A DNA stretch of 64,000 nucleotides. It comes from Shouchella oshimensis. GTDB lineage: Bacteria > Bacillota > Bacilli > Bacillales > Bacillaceae_D. The stretch covers positions 3,364,576 through 3,428,575 of the forward strand of contig NZ_KV917380.1 of assembly GCF_002019765.1 (NCBI RefSeq), read 5' to 3'. The position numbers were made by a program, and so were the translations under genes. Positions within the stretch are counted from its first letter, which is position 1. Every line of letters begins with the position of its first letter. Under the pieces are notes generated by a model. It saw only the letters and a list, made by a program, of their open reading frames with translations, was not told the DNA's origin and searched no databases. Below are positions 54,223-62,796 of this stretch, piece by piece.

Positions 54223-54599
54223 TATTCTTCCTCCTCATATAGCATTACTACTAATTCTTGAAGTTGATGAAGGGAAATATTTAGGTTTTTACTTTCTTTT
54301 ACAATTTCCGCCAAGCCCTGTTCAACCATTTGCAAACGCCTCTCTTGAATGAGATCTTGATTTTGTCCTGCTATAAAAGACCCTTTCCCAACATACGAAA
54401 TAATGAAGCCGTCTCGCTCTAATTCTTCGTATGCGCGCTTTGTCGTGATGACGCTAATTTGTAATTCTTTAGCTAGTTTTCGCATTGAAGGTAGCGGGTC
54501 GCCTTCCATCAACTCCCCTCTCAATATGCTTTGTTTAATTTGATTTTTAATCTGCACATAGATTGGTTCTTGAGACGCATTCGATAAGATAATATTCAT
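54222..54599 (-). CDS. GntR-family regulator (YtrA-like)
   Basis: A 125-residue regulator with a winged helix (EPIYVQIKNQIKQSILRGEL, then LPSMRKLAKELQISVITTKRAYEELERDG) and a short C-terminal dimerisation helix, the compact YtrA subfamily. These repress ABC transporter operons and respond to cell-wall antibiotics. The ATG at 54599 follows GAGGT. A palindromic operator sits in its promoter spacer. Confidence 0.9.
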   Translation of the reverse strand: MNIILSNASQEPIYVQIKNQIKQSILRGELMEGDPLPSMRKLAKELQISVITTKRAYEELERDGFIISYVGKGSFIAGQNQDLIQERRLQMVEQGLAEIVKESKNLNISLHQLQELVVMLYEEEE

Positions 54600-54629
54600 A
54601 GGTACCTCGCAATTGTTATCTTTGTATTT

Positions 54630-54659
54630 ATTGTACATATACTTTATATACAATGTCAA
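54630..54659 (-). promoter_or_regulatory. promoter with internal palindrome for the YtrA-like operon
   Basis: TTGACA (54659-54654) and TACAAT (54635-54630) are 18 bases apart. The spacer holds GTATATAAAGTATATG with dyad symmetry, a likely self-repression site for the GntR protein. Confidence 0.7.
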
Positions 54660-54742
54660 CGGTTTTATACAGTCCATTTTTTCAGTAAAAAACAAGGATT
54701 TGCTGGATCATTGTCGAAAGTTCTTCTAAGGAGAGGTATTTT

Positions 54743-54829
54743 ATGAAACTCAGGAGTTGTTGCTGTCTCTTTAATGAGAGAGAAGAACTATTATGTTATC
54801 CCCCAATCATAACGGGAAAAGACCAATAA
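54743..54829 (+). CDS. possible 28-residue peptide upstream of a phosphotransferase
   Basis: A short frame starts with ATG six bases after AAGGAGAGG and begins MKLRSCCCLFNERE, with three adjacent cysteines, ending 33 bases before the next gene. The strong site suggests translation. It could be a leader peptide controlling the phosphotransferase, or a chance frame. A small TCTCT/AGAGA hairpin overlaps it. Confidence 0.4.
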   Translation: MKLRSCCCLFNEREELLCYPPIITGKDQ

Positions 54830-54862
54830 GGATTAGTAGAAGACTAGGAGAGACCATTAAAA

Positions 54863-55753
54863 ATGACTGAATCCATATGGATCGAACGCATAAGCCAATT
54901 CGATTCTACTTTACGTATTCATAAGCTTGAAATGATCCATTCAGGTTGGGATCATACCATCTTGTTTGTAAATGACACTCTTGTGTTTCGTTTTCCTAAA
55001 AAAAGAGGTTTTGAGATGGCACTGCATAAGGAGTTAGAATTAAACCGCGCTTTACAAGCAAGACAAACTAGTTTGTCTGTTCCAAGACTGACTCCACTCT
55101 TTATAGAAGAGACTTTAGTTGGCCTTTCCTATCCTCTTATTGCTGGTGTTCCAGTCGAGACCATTGAAAACCAAACAACACTTTCAACCATTGATTATCA
55201 GCATCTAGGAAATTTTTTAACAACTTTACATCGTATTACTGTTGATGAACTTCCGAATCTACATGCGACTCATAGTCATTCGTTTTGGGATACTATGTAT
55301 GCTCAATTGCAACAAAACATTTTTCCCCAGCTCGAAACCAACGTCAGCCATGCAATTAACGTTGTTTATGAGACTTTCTTAGAATCATTGTCATCAAATA
55401 ATAGAAAACCAGTACCGATTCATGGAGATCTTACAACGGCTAATATGATTTATAATCAAGGCGAACAAAAGCTAGTGGGGATTATTGATTTTACAGACGC
55501 ACAATTAAGTGATCCAGCATTTGATTTTGCTGGGCTTTATTGGACATATGGTCTTGATACGGTTCTTTCTGTATTACGCTATTACAAAACAGATGAATGC
55601 AAGCACGACATCGTTGAACGAGTAAAACGGTTTTATGGACTTCAACCACTTTTCCACCATCTACTTTACTTGCACGAACAAAAAGAGCTAGACAAAGCTA
55701 GCCCTTTTGTTAACCGTTTTCTTGAATTAAAAAAATTGGGGGGGTTTAGATGA
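54863..55753 (+). CDS. aminoglycoside phosphotransferase-fold kinase
   Basis: A 296-residue APH/choline-kinase-fold protein. The catalytic loop is HGDLTTANMIYN (Brenner-type HxDxxxxN) and the metal-binding IIDFTDAQLSDPAFDFAG follows. The glycine-rich start (SGWDHTILFVNDTLVFRFPK) is also typical. Such enzymes phosphorylate aminoglycosides, macrolides or small metabolites; resistance is possible but not shown. Its stop overlaps the start of the HAD phosphatase, implying linked function. Confidence 0.86.
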   Translation: MTESIWIERISQFDSTLRIHKLEMIHSGWDHTILFVNDTLVFRFPKKRGFEMALHKELELNRALQARQTSLSVPRLTPLFIEETLVGLSYPLIAGVPVETIENQTTLSTIDYQHLGNFLTTLHRITVDELPNLHATHSHSFWDTMYAQLQQNIFPQLETNVSHAINVVYETFLESLSSNNRKPVPIHGDLTTANMIYNQGEQKLVGIIDFTDAQLSDPAFDFAGLYWTYGLDTVLSVLRYYKTDECKHDIVERVKRFYGLQPLFHHLLYLHEQKELDKASPFVNRFLELKKLGGFR

Positions 55754-56526
55754 CTTACGACATCGTCTTTTTTGACGTTGACGGAACACTCACAAACAAT
55801 AAAACCGGACGCATACCTGAGTCTTCCAAAAGGTCAGTTCACGCATTACTAAATCAAGGGACACTCGTCGTGGCTGCAACCGGTCGACCATTATCTATGT
55901 GTGAAGTGTTAAAGAAGCTCGGTATCACAACGTTTATCACTGCAAACGGAGGCCTCGTCACACATCAAGACAATGTCATCTACAGTCAAACGATGAACGT
56001 AAGAACGGTGCAAGCAATCGAAAACTTTGCACGGCAACATCAGCATGCCTTATCGTTTTACAGTCACACATTTCATATGAATGGTTTTCAAAATGAGAAG
56101 ATCACCCATGCCTTGCAGGAAACCCTATCTCTCATGACCTATCCACCAATTAGACAAAAAGATACTCTTTTACCTGTCCATTTGCTTTGTCTATTTGGAG
56201 ATGAACGGATTGAACAGCTCTACAAAACAGCATTCCCATTGTTACAGTTCAAGCGCTGGCATCCTTACATCTTAAATGTGTTGGAAACAGATATTAGTAA
56301 AGCACGGGCTATCGAAAGCGTGTTACATTACTTTCACCTTGACCGTTCTCGTGCAATTGCTTTTGGAGATGGGGACAATGATATAGAAATGCTATCCTAT
56401 GTTTCTGTTGGAGTTGCGATGGAAAACGGTTCTCAAGGGATAAAGAAGGTTGCCGATTACATTACTAAATCCTCATCAGAAAACGGTATTGAGCATGGAC
56501 TAAAGCATTTTTCCATTATTCCTTAA
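55750..56526 (+). CDS. Cof-type HAD phosphatase
   Basis: A 258-residue HAD hydrolase of the Cof/YwpJ class: motif I FFDVDGTLTN with both catalytic Asp, motif II VVAATGRP, motif III Lys in ISKARAIESVL and motif IV AFGDGDNDIEMLSYV. The cap is the C2 type. It dephosphorylates sugar phosphates or similar small molecules. Translationally coupled to the upstream kinase. Confidence 0.9.
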   Translation: MTYDIVFFDVDGTLTNNKTGRIPESSKRSVHALLNQGTLVVAATGRPLSMCEVLKKLGITTFITANGGLVTHQDNVIYSQTMNVRTVQAIENFARQHQHALSFYSHTFHMNGFQNEKITHALQETLSLMTYPPIRQKDTLLPVHLLCLFGDERIEQLYKTAFPLLQFKRWHPYILNVLETDISKARAIESVLHYFHLDRSRAIAFGDGDNDIEMLSYVSVGVAMENGSQGIKKVADYITKSSSENGIEHGLKHFSIIP

Positions 56527-56609
56527 TAACATTGTTGGTAGCCCTCAGATTGCTTTATCAGGAAGTAGGGAAGTTAATGTACATTTACACCCTATTTCCA
56601 CCAGCGATA

Positions 56610-57692
56610 CTAGATGACTAGAGGAAATTGCATAATCTCTCTATAGACCTTTAGCTGATAGCTTGTTAGGTTCAATAAACGCTCATATTCGCTACAGTTG
56701 TTGTGCTGTTTTATGTGAAGTTCAACAAGTTTCGGTACTTCCCATACACATCTCAAAGCAAATGAAGTAAAAAAGCCATATCGGATAAAGGCTTCGTTTA
56801 ACTGAATACCTGTCTCAACCAATCCATCTACGTAAGAACGAAGCAGAAGCTCTTGGTATTCTTCCGCTTCTTGAATAGGAATAGCTTCTTGGCTCAGCAT
56901 AACGCCAAACAACTTCCCTAAATCTTCCCCTACACCTGAAAGACTCATAAACTGCCAGTCAATCAGCGTCACTTGCTTCTGATTAACAAATATATTTCCT
57001 TTACTCAAGTCTTGATGGGCAAGCACTCTAGGAAGCGCTTTCAATATGTTCAATTGTTTCTCCATGTTAGAAGTTAATGAGAGGTACGCTCGTAACCTAT
57101 CGTTCACCTGTTCACTCAATCGATTTGAATCGACAAAACCGTCCACCTGCATTGCGTACTTCTGACTGCTTTTAATCCAAGATGCCATCCAAGTCCGACA
57201 AATCCATTCCTCGTCGTGAGCAGGACCATTTACGTACGTTCCGTTAAAATGTCCGATTGATTTCGCTATAACAGCAAAGTCTTCCTTCGAGAACTGCTTA
57301 TGAACTCCATTCACTTCTTCCATCCAAATCCAAATCGTACCATCACTTTTTTCCTCGACCTCATAACAGGTTGGGCTTTTTATGACATTCGAATAACGAT
57401 TAAGAATACCAGTTTGATGGATAAGAGCCTCTCGTTTCCAATAATTATGGTGCTGTGGATTCCGTTTATCCTCTACCTCTTGAATCACTTTTATTATAAG
57501 CGACCATTTTATCTTTTTAAGGACTGAGCCAAAAACACGGTAAATGCCTTGCGTTGTAAAATTCACTTCTCCCGATAAAGCTTGTACGTTCCATTCAAGC
57601 TCTCCTTTTGTTAAAGGGCGCTTAAGCTGCAGACTCACACATTTCACTAACGTATCTTGATTGATACTTGCTTTCATGTCAGTTGTAGACAT
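56610..57692 (-). CDS. phosphotransferase-family protein (APH/choline kinase fold)
   Basis: A 360-residue kinase-fold protein with the catalytic loop HQDLSKGNIFVN (His-x-Asp with Gln between) and metal site LIDWQFMSLSGVGEDLG. The N-terminal 80 residues contain extra helices before the kinase lobe (VFGSVLKKIKWSLIIKVIQEV). Substrate unknown. The ATG at 57692 is chosen because GGTGGAAGG-type sequence precedes it; a GTG nine bases earlier is possible. It ends before the HAD gene, convergently. Confidence 0.82.
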   Translation of the reverse strand: MSTTDMKASINQDTLVKCVSLQLKRPLTKGELEWNVQALSGEVNFTTQGIYRVFGSVLKKIKWSLIIKVIQEVEDKRNPQHHNYWKREALIHQTGILNRYSNVIKSPTCYEVEEKSDGTIWIWMEEVNGVHKQFSKEDFAVIAKSIGHFNGTYVNGPAHDEEWICRTWMASWIKSSQKYAMQVDGFVDSNRLSEQVNDRLRAYLSLTSNMEKQLNILKALPRVLAHQDLSKGNIFVNQKQVTLIDWQFMSLSGVGEDLGKLFGVMLSQEAIPIQEAEEYQELLLRSYVDGLVETGIQLNEAFIRYGFFTSFALRCVWEVPKLVELHIKQHNNCSEYERLLNLTSYQLKVYREIMQFPLVI

Positions 57693-57732
57693 ACCTTCCA
57701 CCCTTTTTAAACAGATTCCCTCAATTCCTGTA

Positions 57733-58154
57733 GTATGAATTCACGCACTTCTAGAGAGTGCGATTTTATTGCTTTTTTGTAAACAATATAAGTAGGTAAA
57801 TTTCAATCCACGCACTCATATAGAGTGCGATGATTATCTCGAAACAAAATAAATTGCCCATCTTATTTCAATCCACGCACTGTGCGATCTAGATACGTTG
57901 AGTGTCAAATCAAGACGTTTACGATTTCAATCCACGCACTCATATAGAGTGCGATATTGAGATAGGTGAATTTACTGGCGAGGGTCTTGATTTCAATCCA
58001 CGCACTCATATAGAGTGCGATTTTTGTAAGCTCCCAATCGTAGCCGACTGCTGCAGATTTCAATCCACGCACTCATATAGAGTGCGATAAATTCAGTTAG
58101 ATGACTACAAGATATCGTAATAATTTCAATCCACGCACTCATATAGAGTGCGAT
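57733..58154 (-). CRISPR. orphan type I-C CRISPR array, 7 repeats and 6 spacers
   Basis: A 32-base repeat that reads, on the minus strand, ATCGCACTCTATATGAGTGC then GTGGATTGAAAT, has the ending and stem typical of type I-C. Repeats lie at 57733-57764 (degenerate terminal), 57800-57831, 57865-57888 (truncated to 24 bases), 57924-57955, 57990-58021, 58057-58088 and 58123-58154. Spacers are 33-35 bases. The degenerate copy marks the leader-distal end, so the array is transcribed from high to low coordinates. No cas gene is in the window. Confidence 0.95.
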
Positions 58155-58314
58155 AGCGGGAGAACGCTTAAAAGCACCTTTCTCCCCCTAAATATTACCA
58201 CAAATTAGCCTTCAGGTAAGATTTTTTAGCTAAACCAATTACACATTGTTACATATTAAGTCAAAAAAGCGGTGCGGGTCACCCAGGTTTTTATGTTCGC
58301 TTGGGGTTCGCACC
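58155..58314 (-). promoter_or_regulatory. CRISPR leader (type I-C), active copy
   Basis: The leader abuts the first repeat. It has an extended -10 box (TGGTAATAT, 58200-58192), a conserved TGTAACAATGTGTAAT block near 58236-58251 and an upstream hairpin (GGTGCGAACCCC...CGCACC, 58271-58314) followed by six T. That hairpin is characteristic of I-C leaders and would stop read-through into the array. A second copy lies at 63535-63704. Confidence 0.75.
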
Positions 58315-58671
58315 AATTATGAAGTTACTTTCAAAAAAGGTTCTCCTAAATGAAGATAGTCTCTTTAAACTTGTGACTTGGAATTGGTTCTTTATTAATT
58401 GTTCTAATAAATTCACTGATTTCCTTTTTTCATACAATAAAAATCTATTGTTTGACCCCTGATAAATGATCTTCCTGCATAAATTTAATAGAGTTCGTCT
58501 AATTGTAAAAAAGGTCATATGGCGCGCAATTGATGAACAGCGACCATTTTTTATAACGGTAAGACGTAATACTTTTATTCTATAACATTCACTAGATAAT
58601 AATAATAATTTGCTTTATCTCATTAAGTTAGACAAACGTGCATCTTCTACATACATCAAAAAGACTGCTTT
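58315..58671. other. AT-rich intergenic region between leader and effector module
   Basis: No gene is supported in this 357-base stretch. A 75-codon minus-strand frame (58291-58518) overlaps the leader hairpin, has no ribosome binding site and no recognisable domain, so it is not called. No cas remnant was recognised. Confidence 0.6.
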
Positions 58672-58710
58672 AAAACAAAAACACCCTGATTACGACCAGC
58701 GTGTTTTAAA
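58672..58710 (-). terminator. terminator of the effector module
   Basis: AAAACAC and GTGTTTT pair around a GC-containing loop, followed on the minus strand by TGTTTTAAAG, just after the last gene of the module. Confidence 0.65.
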
Positions 58711-58719
58711 GACCCACTT

Positions 58720-59058
58720 TTAATCGGTAAGCATGCGCCTGTAATGGAGGGATACTCGCTGCGTAGAGATATTTTCCAAATAGTTCTCAGCTAATTGCGT
58801 CGCTTGTTTTGCTTCAGAAGAAACCATTTCAATTCGCGTTGTCATATCTCTTGTCAATTCTGTTTCCTTCTCTTCAAGGGCGTCAATAAACGCGCCGCTG
58901 CTCGTACCTAAACTGGCACGAAGGGATTGGCCTAAAGTGGCTTGAAGCAAATAAAGTTGATTTATCGATAGCTCAAGCTGAAGTCGTTTCCACATATAGC
59001 TTGGTGGTTCTTTAAATTGGTGTGATATCACAACCACTCCTGTATCATCAGGAATCAT
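58720..59058 (-). CDS. small helical protein, possible T7SS helper (TlaA-like position)
   Basis: A 112-residue soluble, helix-rich protein (LQLELSINQLYLLQATLGQSL, then LEEKETELTRDMTTRIEMV and YLENISTQ). AGGAGG precedes the ATG by seven bases, and the gene follows the large lipase-like gene after 18 bases. In the staphylococcal TslA system, small helical TlaA proteins pair with the effector's C-terminal domain for secretion; size, helicity and position fit that role. No WXG motif is visible. The assignment is contextual. Confidence 0.6.
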   Translation of the reverse strand: MIPDDTGVVVISHQFKEPPSYMWKRLQLELSINQLYLLQATLGQSLRASLGTSSGAFIDALEEKETELTRDMTTRIEMVSSEAKQATQLAENYLENISTQRVSLHYRRMLTD

Positions 59059-59076
59059 GACTCATCCTCCTTCCTA

Positions 59077-61071
59077 TTACCCCGAAAGTGTAAAAATCGC
59101 GGCAACGTTGTATTCTTCATCAAAAATCTCTTCGATCCCTTCACGCATCTTTTCAAGGAAAGTGCGCTGCTTTTCCAATTGCTCCACCAAAGCCGCTTCC
59201 CACACTGGCCCTTCAGGCAATGCGATTCCGCCAATTTGGTCATGCACGACAATTCGCTCCATACGGCTGCCTACAGGCGCATGGCTTTTATTTAACAAGT
59301 GCTGATAGCCCTTAGGATTGCTTTCCATATCATTAAACGCTTGGACAAGCACCTTTTTCCGGGTTTCGACATCCTCTACGATCTCATTCTCATACAGACG
59401 CACAAACGCTTGTACTTGTTCTTGTTGTTGCTCCACAATCGTTAGACCGTTGTAATACGCTTCGACAGTAGTACTTAAATTAACACGGATTTCCTCGCCT
59501 CCGTGCTGAGTGCTCAAGATCATTTCATTGTTCGAGTACGAGACTCCGTTTTCTGCATTCAGCGCATTCAACAATTCATGGATACTGTGGCTATGACCAA
59601 TTTCACTCATGACTTCCTGCAATTCCTTTTCTAACGCCTGCCAATGGCCAGATAATTTTTCGCCATGTTCAATTAAGAGCAACAAAAAAGCCAAGTCACT
59701 TCCTAATAGCCCACTTCCTCCATCTCGCATTAAATGCGGATATTCTTTATACACATCTTCAAGATGCTCATAATCATTAAGGATTTCCAAAGACTCGGTC
59801 AATCCATTCAATTCTTTGACAATGTTGTCTTTCGAAGCCTCATCAATGTAGCCAGCCTCAACCAAATACCCGAACACCTCTTCAGCCGAATCGTTTAAGC
59901 CTTGAACTGTCTCTATGATCGGCCCTATGTTCCGTTGAAATTGTTTTATATGGTCAAACTCTGTCAATGCCTTGCTTAACAAATCAAAAGCTTGTGGAAT
60001 TTTCGCCCCTACCTGCCCGAGCGCATGGGAACGAGCCATCTCGCCTCGCATAAAGGCAGGGTACTCATCTAAATCAATCGTTTCCGATTCCATCAACTTT
60101 TGAAAATCTGCTTGCAACTCGCTTACATCATCAAACACCGTCCGTTTGAGACCCGTCATGTCTTCTAGCACTCCAAGTGCACCATCTACCCCATCAGTTA
60201 CATACGCATCAGCGGCCGGCATAAAAATCGTTTGCCACTTAGCGATTTCCTCATCTGGCAGATTGGCAAAAAGCGGCGACAGCCCTGCATAATTTTTGTT
60301 CGTTACAATCCCCTCTTTCGCGTCGATCGGAACCGTCACAAATCCTCGCGTATTTTCCATCAACGCATAAAGGGGGTCATTAATCGAACGAAGTTGGTAA
60401 ATAGAACCGGTGTCGATTTTTTCTTCTATGTACTCGATGGCAAATTGTTCGAATTCATGAGGGGGGAGGGTGTAGATGGCGTTTTTGTTTGTTATAGAAA
60501 GATTAAATTGATTATTTACTATTTCTGCAAAGTCTTCATCAGCCGTATAAAGCTGGTATGCATTGATTTGCGCACCATTAATCCCGTAAATTTTGTCGAA
60601 ATTTTCATTTAGCACTTGAGCCGTTAAATTATTATTATTGGCGAGCGAGTGACCTAGACCGACTGTCAACATCTCTTCATCGTTTATATTAAACGCCCTT
60701 TTTGCTTCATCAACAAAAATGTCGACGTCGATTGCCTGAGACGCGTCTTTTCCTTGGAACAGTCCGATAGCATTATACAACCAATCACCCTGATCATTTG
60801 AACCTTGTGAAATTACATACAGTTGGTTGATTCCTTTTTCTTCGTTTTCAAAATATATTGCTGTACCGTCATAATCCGATTTAATTATATTACTTTCATT
60901 TGAAGAGTACACTTTCATGTCTGCTGGAAGTTCTTCGCCCGTTTCCTCTATATAAATTCGCCGCACTTCTTTTTCAAACTCCTCTTTAGACATTCCATCT
61001 TTCATTTTATATTCTAACTGAGTAATACGAAGCCAAACTTCGTCTTTTTTTAATAGTTCGTCAGTCGCCAT
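59077..61071 (-). CDS. TslA-like lipase/helical protein, putative T7SS effector with reverse domain order
   Basis: A 664-residue protein with no signal peptide. Residues about 55-230 look like an alpha/beta-hydrolase lipase: LYVISQGS, then the nucleophile elbow GLGHSLANN with Ser142 in a GHS context, followed by YGINGAQINAYQL. The remaining 400 residues are mainly helical (LLSKALTEFDHIKQFQRNIG, LEILNDYEHLEDVYKEY, LTIVEQQQEQVQAFV). An N-terminal lipase plus C-terminal helical targeting domain is the reverse layout of TslA, a type VII-secreted phospholipase. The ATG at 61071 (GGAG nine bases upstream) overlaps the lipoprotein stop by 11 bases. No T7SS machinery is in the window, so secretion is inferred. 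Confidence 0.7.
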   Translation of the reverse strand: MATDELLKKDEVWLRITQLEYKMKDGMSKEEFEKEVRRIYIEETGEELPADMKVYSSNESNIIKSDYDGTAIYFENEEKGINQLYVISQGSNDQGDWLYNAIGLFQGKDASQAIDVDIFVDEAKRAFNINDEEMLTVGLGHSLANNNNLTAQVLNENFDKIYGINGAQINAYQLYTADEDFAEIVNNQFNLSITNKNAIYTLPPHEFEQFAIEYIEEKIDTGSIYQLRSINDPLYALMENTRGFVTVPIDAKEGIVTNKNYAGLSPLFANLPDEEIAKWQTIFMPAADAYVTDGVDGALGVLEDMTGLKRTVFDDVSELQADFQKLMESETIDLDEYPAFMRGEMARSHALGQVGAKIPQAFDLLSKALTEFDHIKQFQRNIGPIIETVQGLNDSAEEVFGYLVEAGYIDEASKDNIVKELNGLTESLEILNDYEHLEDVYKEYPHLMRDGGSGLLGSDLAFLLLLIEHGEKLSGHWQALEKELQEVMSEIGHSHSIHELLNALNAENGVSYSNNEMILSTQHGGEEIRVNLSTTVEAYYNGLTIVEQQQEQVQAFVRLYENEIVEDVETRKKVLVQAFNDMESNPKGYQHLLNKSHAPVGSRMERIVVHDQIGGIALPEGPVWEAALVEQLEKQRTFLEKMREGIEEIFDEEYNVAAIFTLSG

Positions 61072-61774
61072 TTGTCTCATCTCCATTGCTATGGGTCCCT
61101 GAAAACTCAATGGACTTCACCCACTGAAGTACATAATCTTCTTCCTCTGCAAGATCCATCTGGCAACTTTCAGACTCTTTATCCACACATGATGCAATAT
61201 AGAGAAATTCCATTCCTTGAGGCGCTTCTTTGGAAGAAACTTTATAGCCTATGACGACATATCGCTGGTAACCATCCATATCTTCAACTTTTGAACCAAA
61301 GTACGTGAGACCATGTTCATCTTCAGCTTCTTTCCATTCCTCTTCATAATCCCAACGGCCTCTTAAATTATCCAGTATCATATCTGGCCTCTCTGCATAC
61401 CCACTATAATTATATTGATAACCAACTAAATACCCTCTGTTTTCTTCTTCACTTTCATAAGCAAAACGCAATTTTTCATAGTGGTCCCCATCCACACCAG
61501 ATGCGTTGTCCATAAGCACAGCCTCTTCTGGAAACCAAATCGTAAAGGCGTCGATTTTTGAACGCATTAAATAATACCCTTCCGCTACTGGCTCTGTCGA
61601 CACCATCAGTTCTCGGGAATACTCATTTTGAAACGCATCAATCTGCGGCAAATCTGCCGGATCCATTTCCGCTGGTGTTCTTTCTGTTTCTTCATCTGGT
61701 GAGCTATCCATTTGGCCACATCCTCCTACCATCAAGGCAATAACAATTGCCAACAATATCTTTCTTTTGACCAT
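61061..61774 (-). CDS. lipoprotein, probable immunity protein (TilA-like position), copy 1
   Basis: A 237-residue lipoprotein with lipobox MVGGC (Cys about 19), an acidic linker and a single globular domain (VSTEPVAEGYYLMRSKIDAF, FTIWFPEEAV, YVVIGYKVSSK, then FLYIASCVDKESESC with two Cys that may form a disulfide). It lies directly before the lipase-like gene and overlaps its start. A membrane-anchored outer-face protein encoded beside a secreted phospholipase is the expected layout for immunity. Two paralogues lie upstream. ATG 61774 follows AAGGAG by nine bases. Confidence 0.75.
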   Translation of the reverse strand: MVKRKILLAIVIALMVGGCGQMDSSPDEETERTPAEMDPADLPQIDAFQNEYSRELMVSTEPVAEGYYLMRSKIDAFTIWFPEEAVLMDNASGVDGDHYEKLRFAYESEEENRGYLVGYQYNYSGYAERPDMILDNLRGRWDYEEEWKEAEDEHGLTYFGSKVEDMDGYQRYVVIGYKVSSKEAPQGMEFLYIASCVDKESESCQMDLAEEEDYVLQWVKSIEFSGTHSNGDETNGD

Positions 61775-61953
61775 TCTACTCGACTCCTTAGGCCTCACTA
61801 CCGCTTTTTTATCATTCTTAACATAATTATGAAAATAACGACACCTACATAAGACTTGTGAGTTTATACCTATTAAGGTTACTAGAAAGCAATTGGAGAG
61901 AAAAAGCCGCTAGATTCTGCTTTCTTATCGGTCTGTCTTTTTTTAATAGTTCG

Positions 61954-62664
61954 TCAGTCACCATTTGTCTCATCTCCGTGGCCACGAGTACCTGAAAACT
62001 GAATCGACTTCATCCAATGAAGAACATAATCTTCTTCCTCTGCAAGATCCATCTGGCAACTTTCAGACTCTTTATCCACACATGATGCAATATAGAGAAA
62101 TTCCATCCCTTGAGGTTCTTTTTGAGATGACACTTTATAGCCTATGACGACATATCGCTGGTAGTCATCCAATTCTTCAACTTTTGAACCAAAATAAGTG
62201 AGACCATTTTCATCTTCAACTTCTTTCCAGTCTTCTTCATAATCCCAGCGCTTTCTTAAATTATCCAGTATCCAATCTGGCCTTTCAGCATACCCGCTAT
62301 AATTATATTGGAAGTCAACCAAATATCCTCGATTTTCTTCTTCATTTTCATAAGCAAAACGCATTTTTTCATAATGGTCCCCATCCATACCAGATGCATT
62401 GTACATGAACACAGCCTCTTCTGGAAACCAAATCGTAAAGGCGTCAATTTTTGAACGCATTAAGTAAAACCCTTCCGCTACTGGCTCTGTCGACACCATC
62501 AGTTCACGAGAATGTTCGCTTTGAAACGCATCAATTTGCGGCAAATCTGCCGGGTCCATTTCCGCTGGTGTCTTTTCTGTTTCTTCTGGTGAGCTATCCA
62601 TTTGCCCACATCCCCCTACCAGCATGGCAAGAACAACCACCAGCAATAGCTTGCTTTTATCCAT
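61954..62664 (-). CDS. lipoprotein, probable immunity protein, copy 2
   Basis: A 236-residue paralogue of copy 1 with lipobox LVGGC (Cys19). It is nearly the same as copy 1 throughout, including the paired Cys region CVDKESESC. Differences are scattered (YNASGMDGDHYEKM, WMKSIQFSGT). Thirty bases at its 3' end repeat the first ten codons of the lipase-like gene with one change, showing that this unit was duplicated together with the junction. Same AAGGAGTCGAG start context. Confidence 0.75.
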   Translation of the reverse strand: MDKSKLLLVVVLAMLVGGCGQMDSSPEETEKTPAEMDPADLPQIDAFQSEHSRELMVSTEPVAEGFYLMRSKIDAFTIWFPEEAVFMYNASGMDGDHYEKMRFAYENEEENRGYLVDFQYNYSGYAERPDWILDNLRKRWDYEEDWKEVEDENGLTYFGSKVEELDDYQRYVVIGYKVSSQKEPQGMEFLYIASCVDKESESCQMDLAEEEDYVLHWMKSIQFSGTRGHGDETNGD

Positions 62665-62796
62665 TCTACTCGACTCCTTAGAACTTCTTTTAATACTCCG
62701 CTATCACTTTTCCTATGGACGTTACCAGAAAATGATTAGAGAGTGAAAAAAGTACTAGATTCTGCTTTCTTATCGGTCTGTCTTTTTAATAGTTTG

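Noticed and set aside
57902-58090. Plus-strand frame across the CRISPR repeats
   Set aside because: It is created by translation of the repeats themselves (recurring FNPRTHIE units), not a gene.
58291-58518. 75-codon minus-strand frame near the CRISPR leader
   Set aside because: No ribosome binding site, overlaps the leader hairpin, no domain or protein-like conservation pattern.
59055-59305. Short frames on both strands at the end of the lipase-like gene
   Set aside because: They overlap the supported large gene in other frames, with no independent start signals.
61179-61187. TTATCCACA DnaA box; same at 62072-62080
   Set aside because: Both lie inside paralogous lipoprotein codons for the conserved CVDKES segment and are isolated, so they reflect coding sequence.
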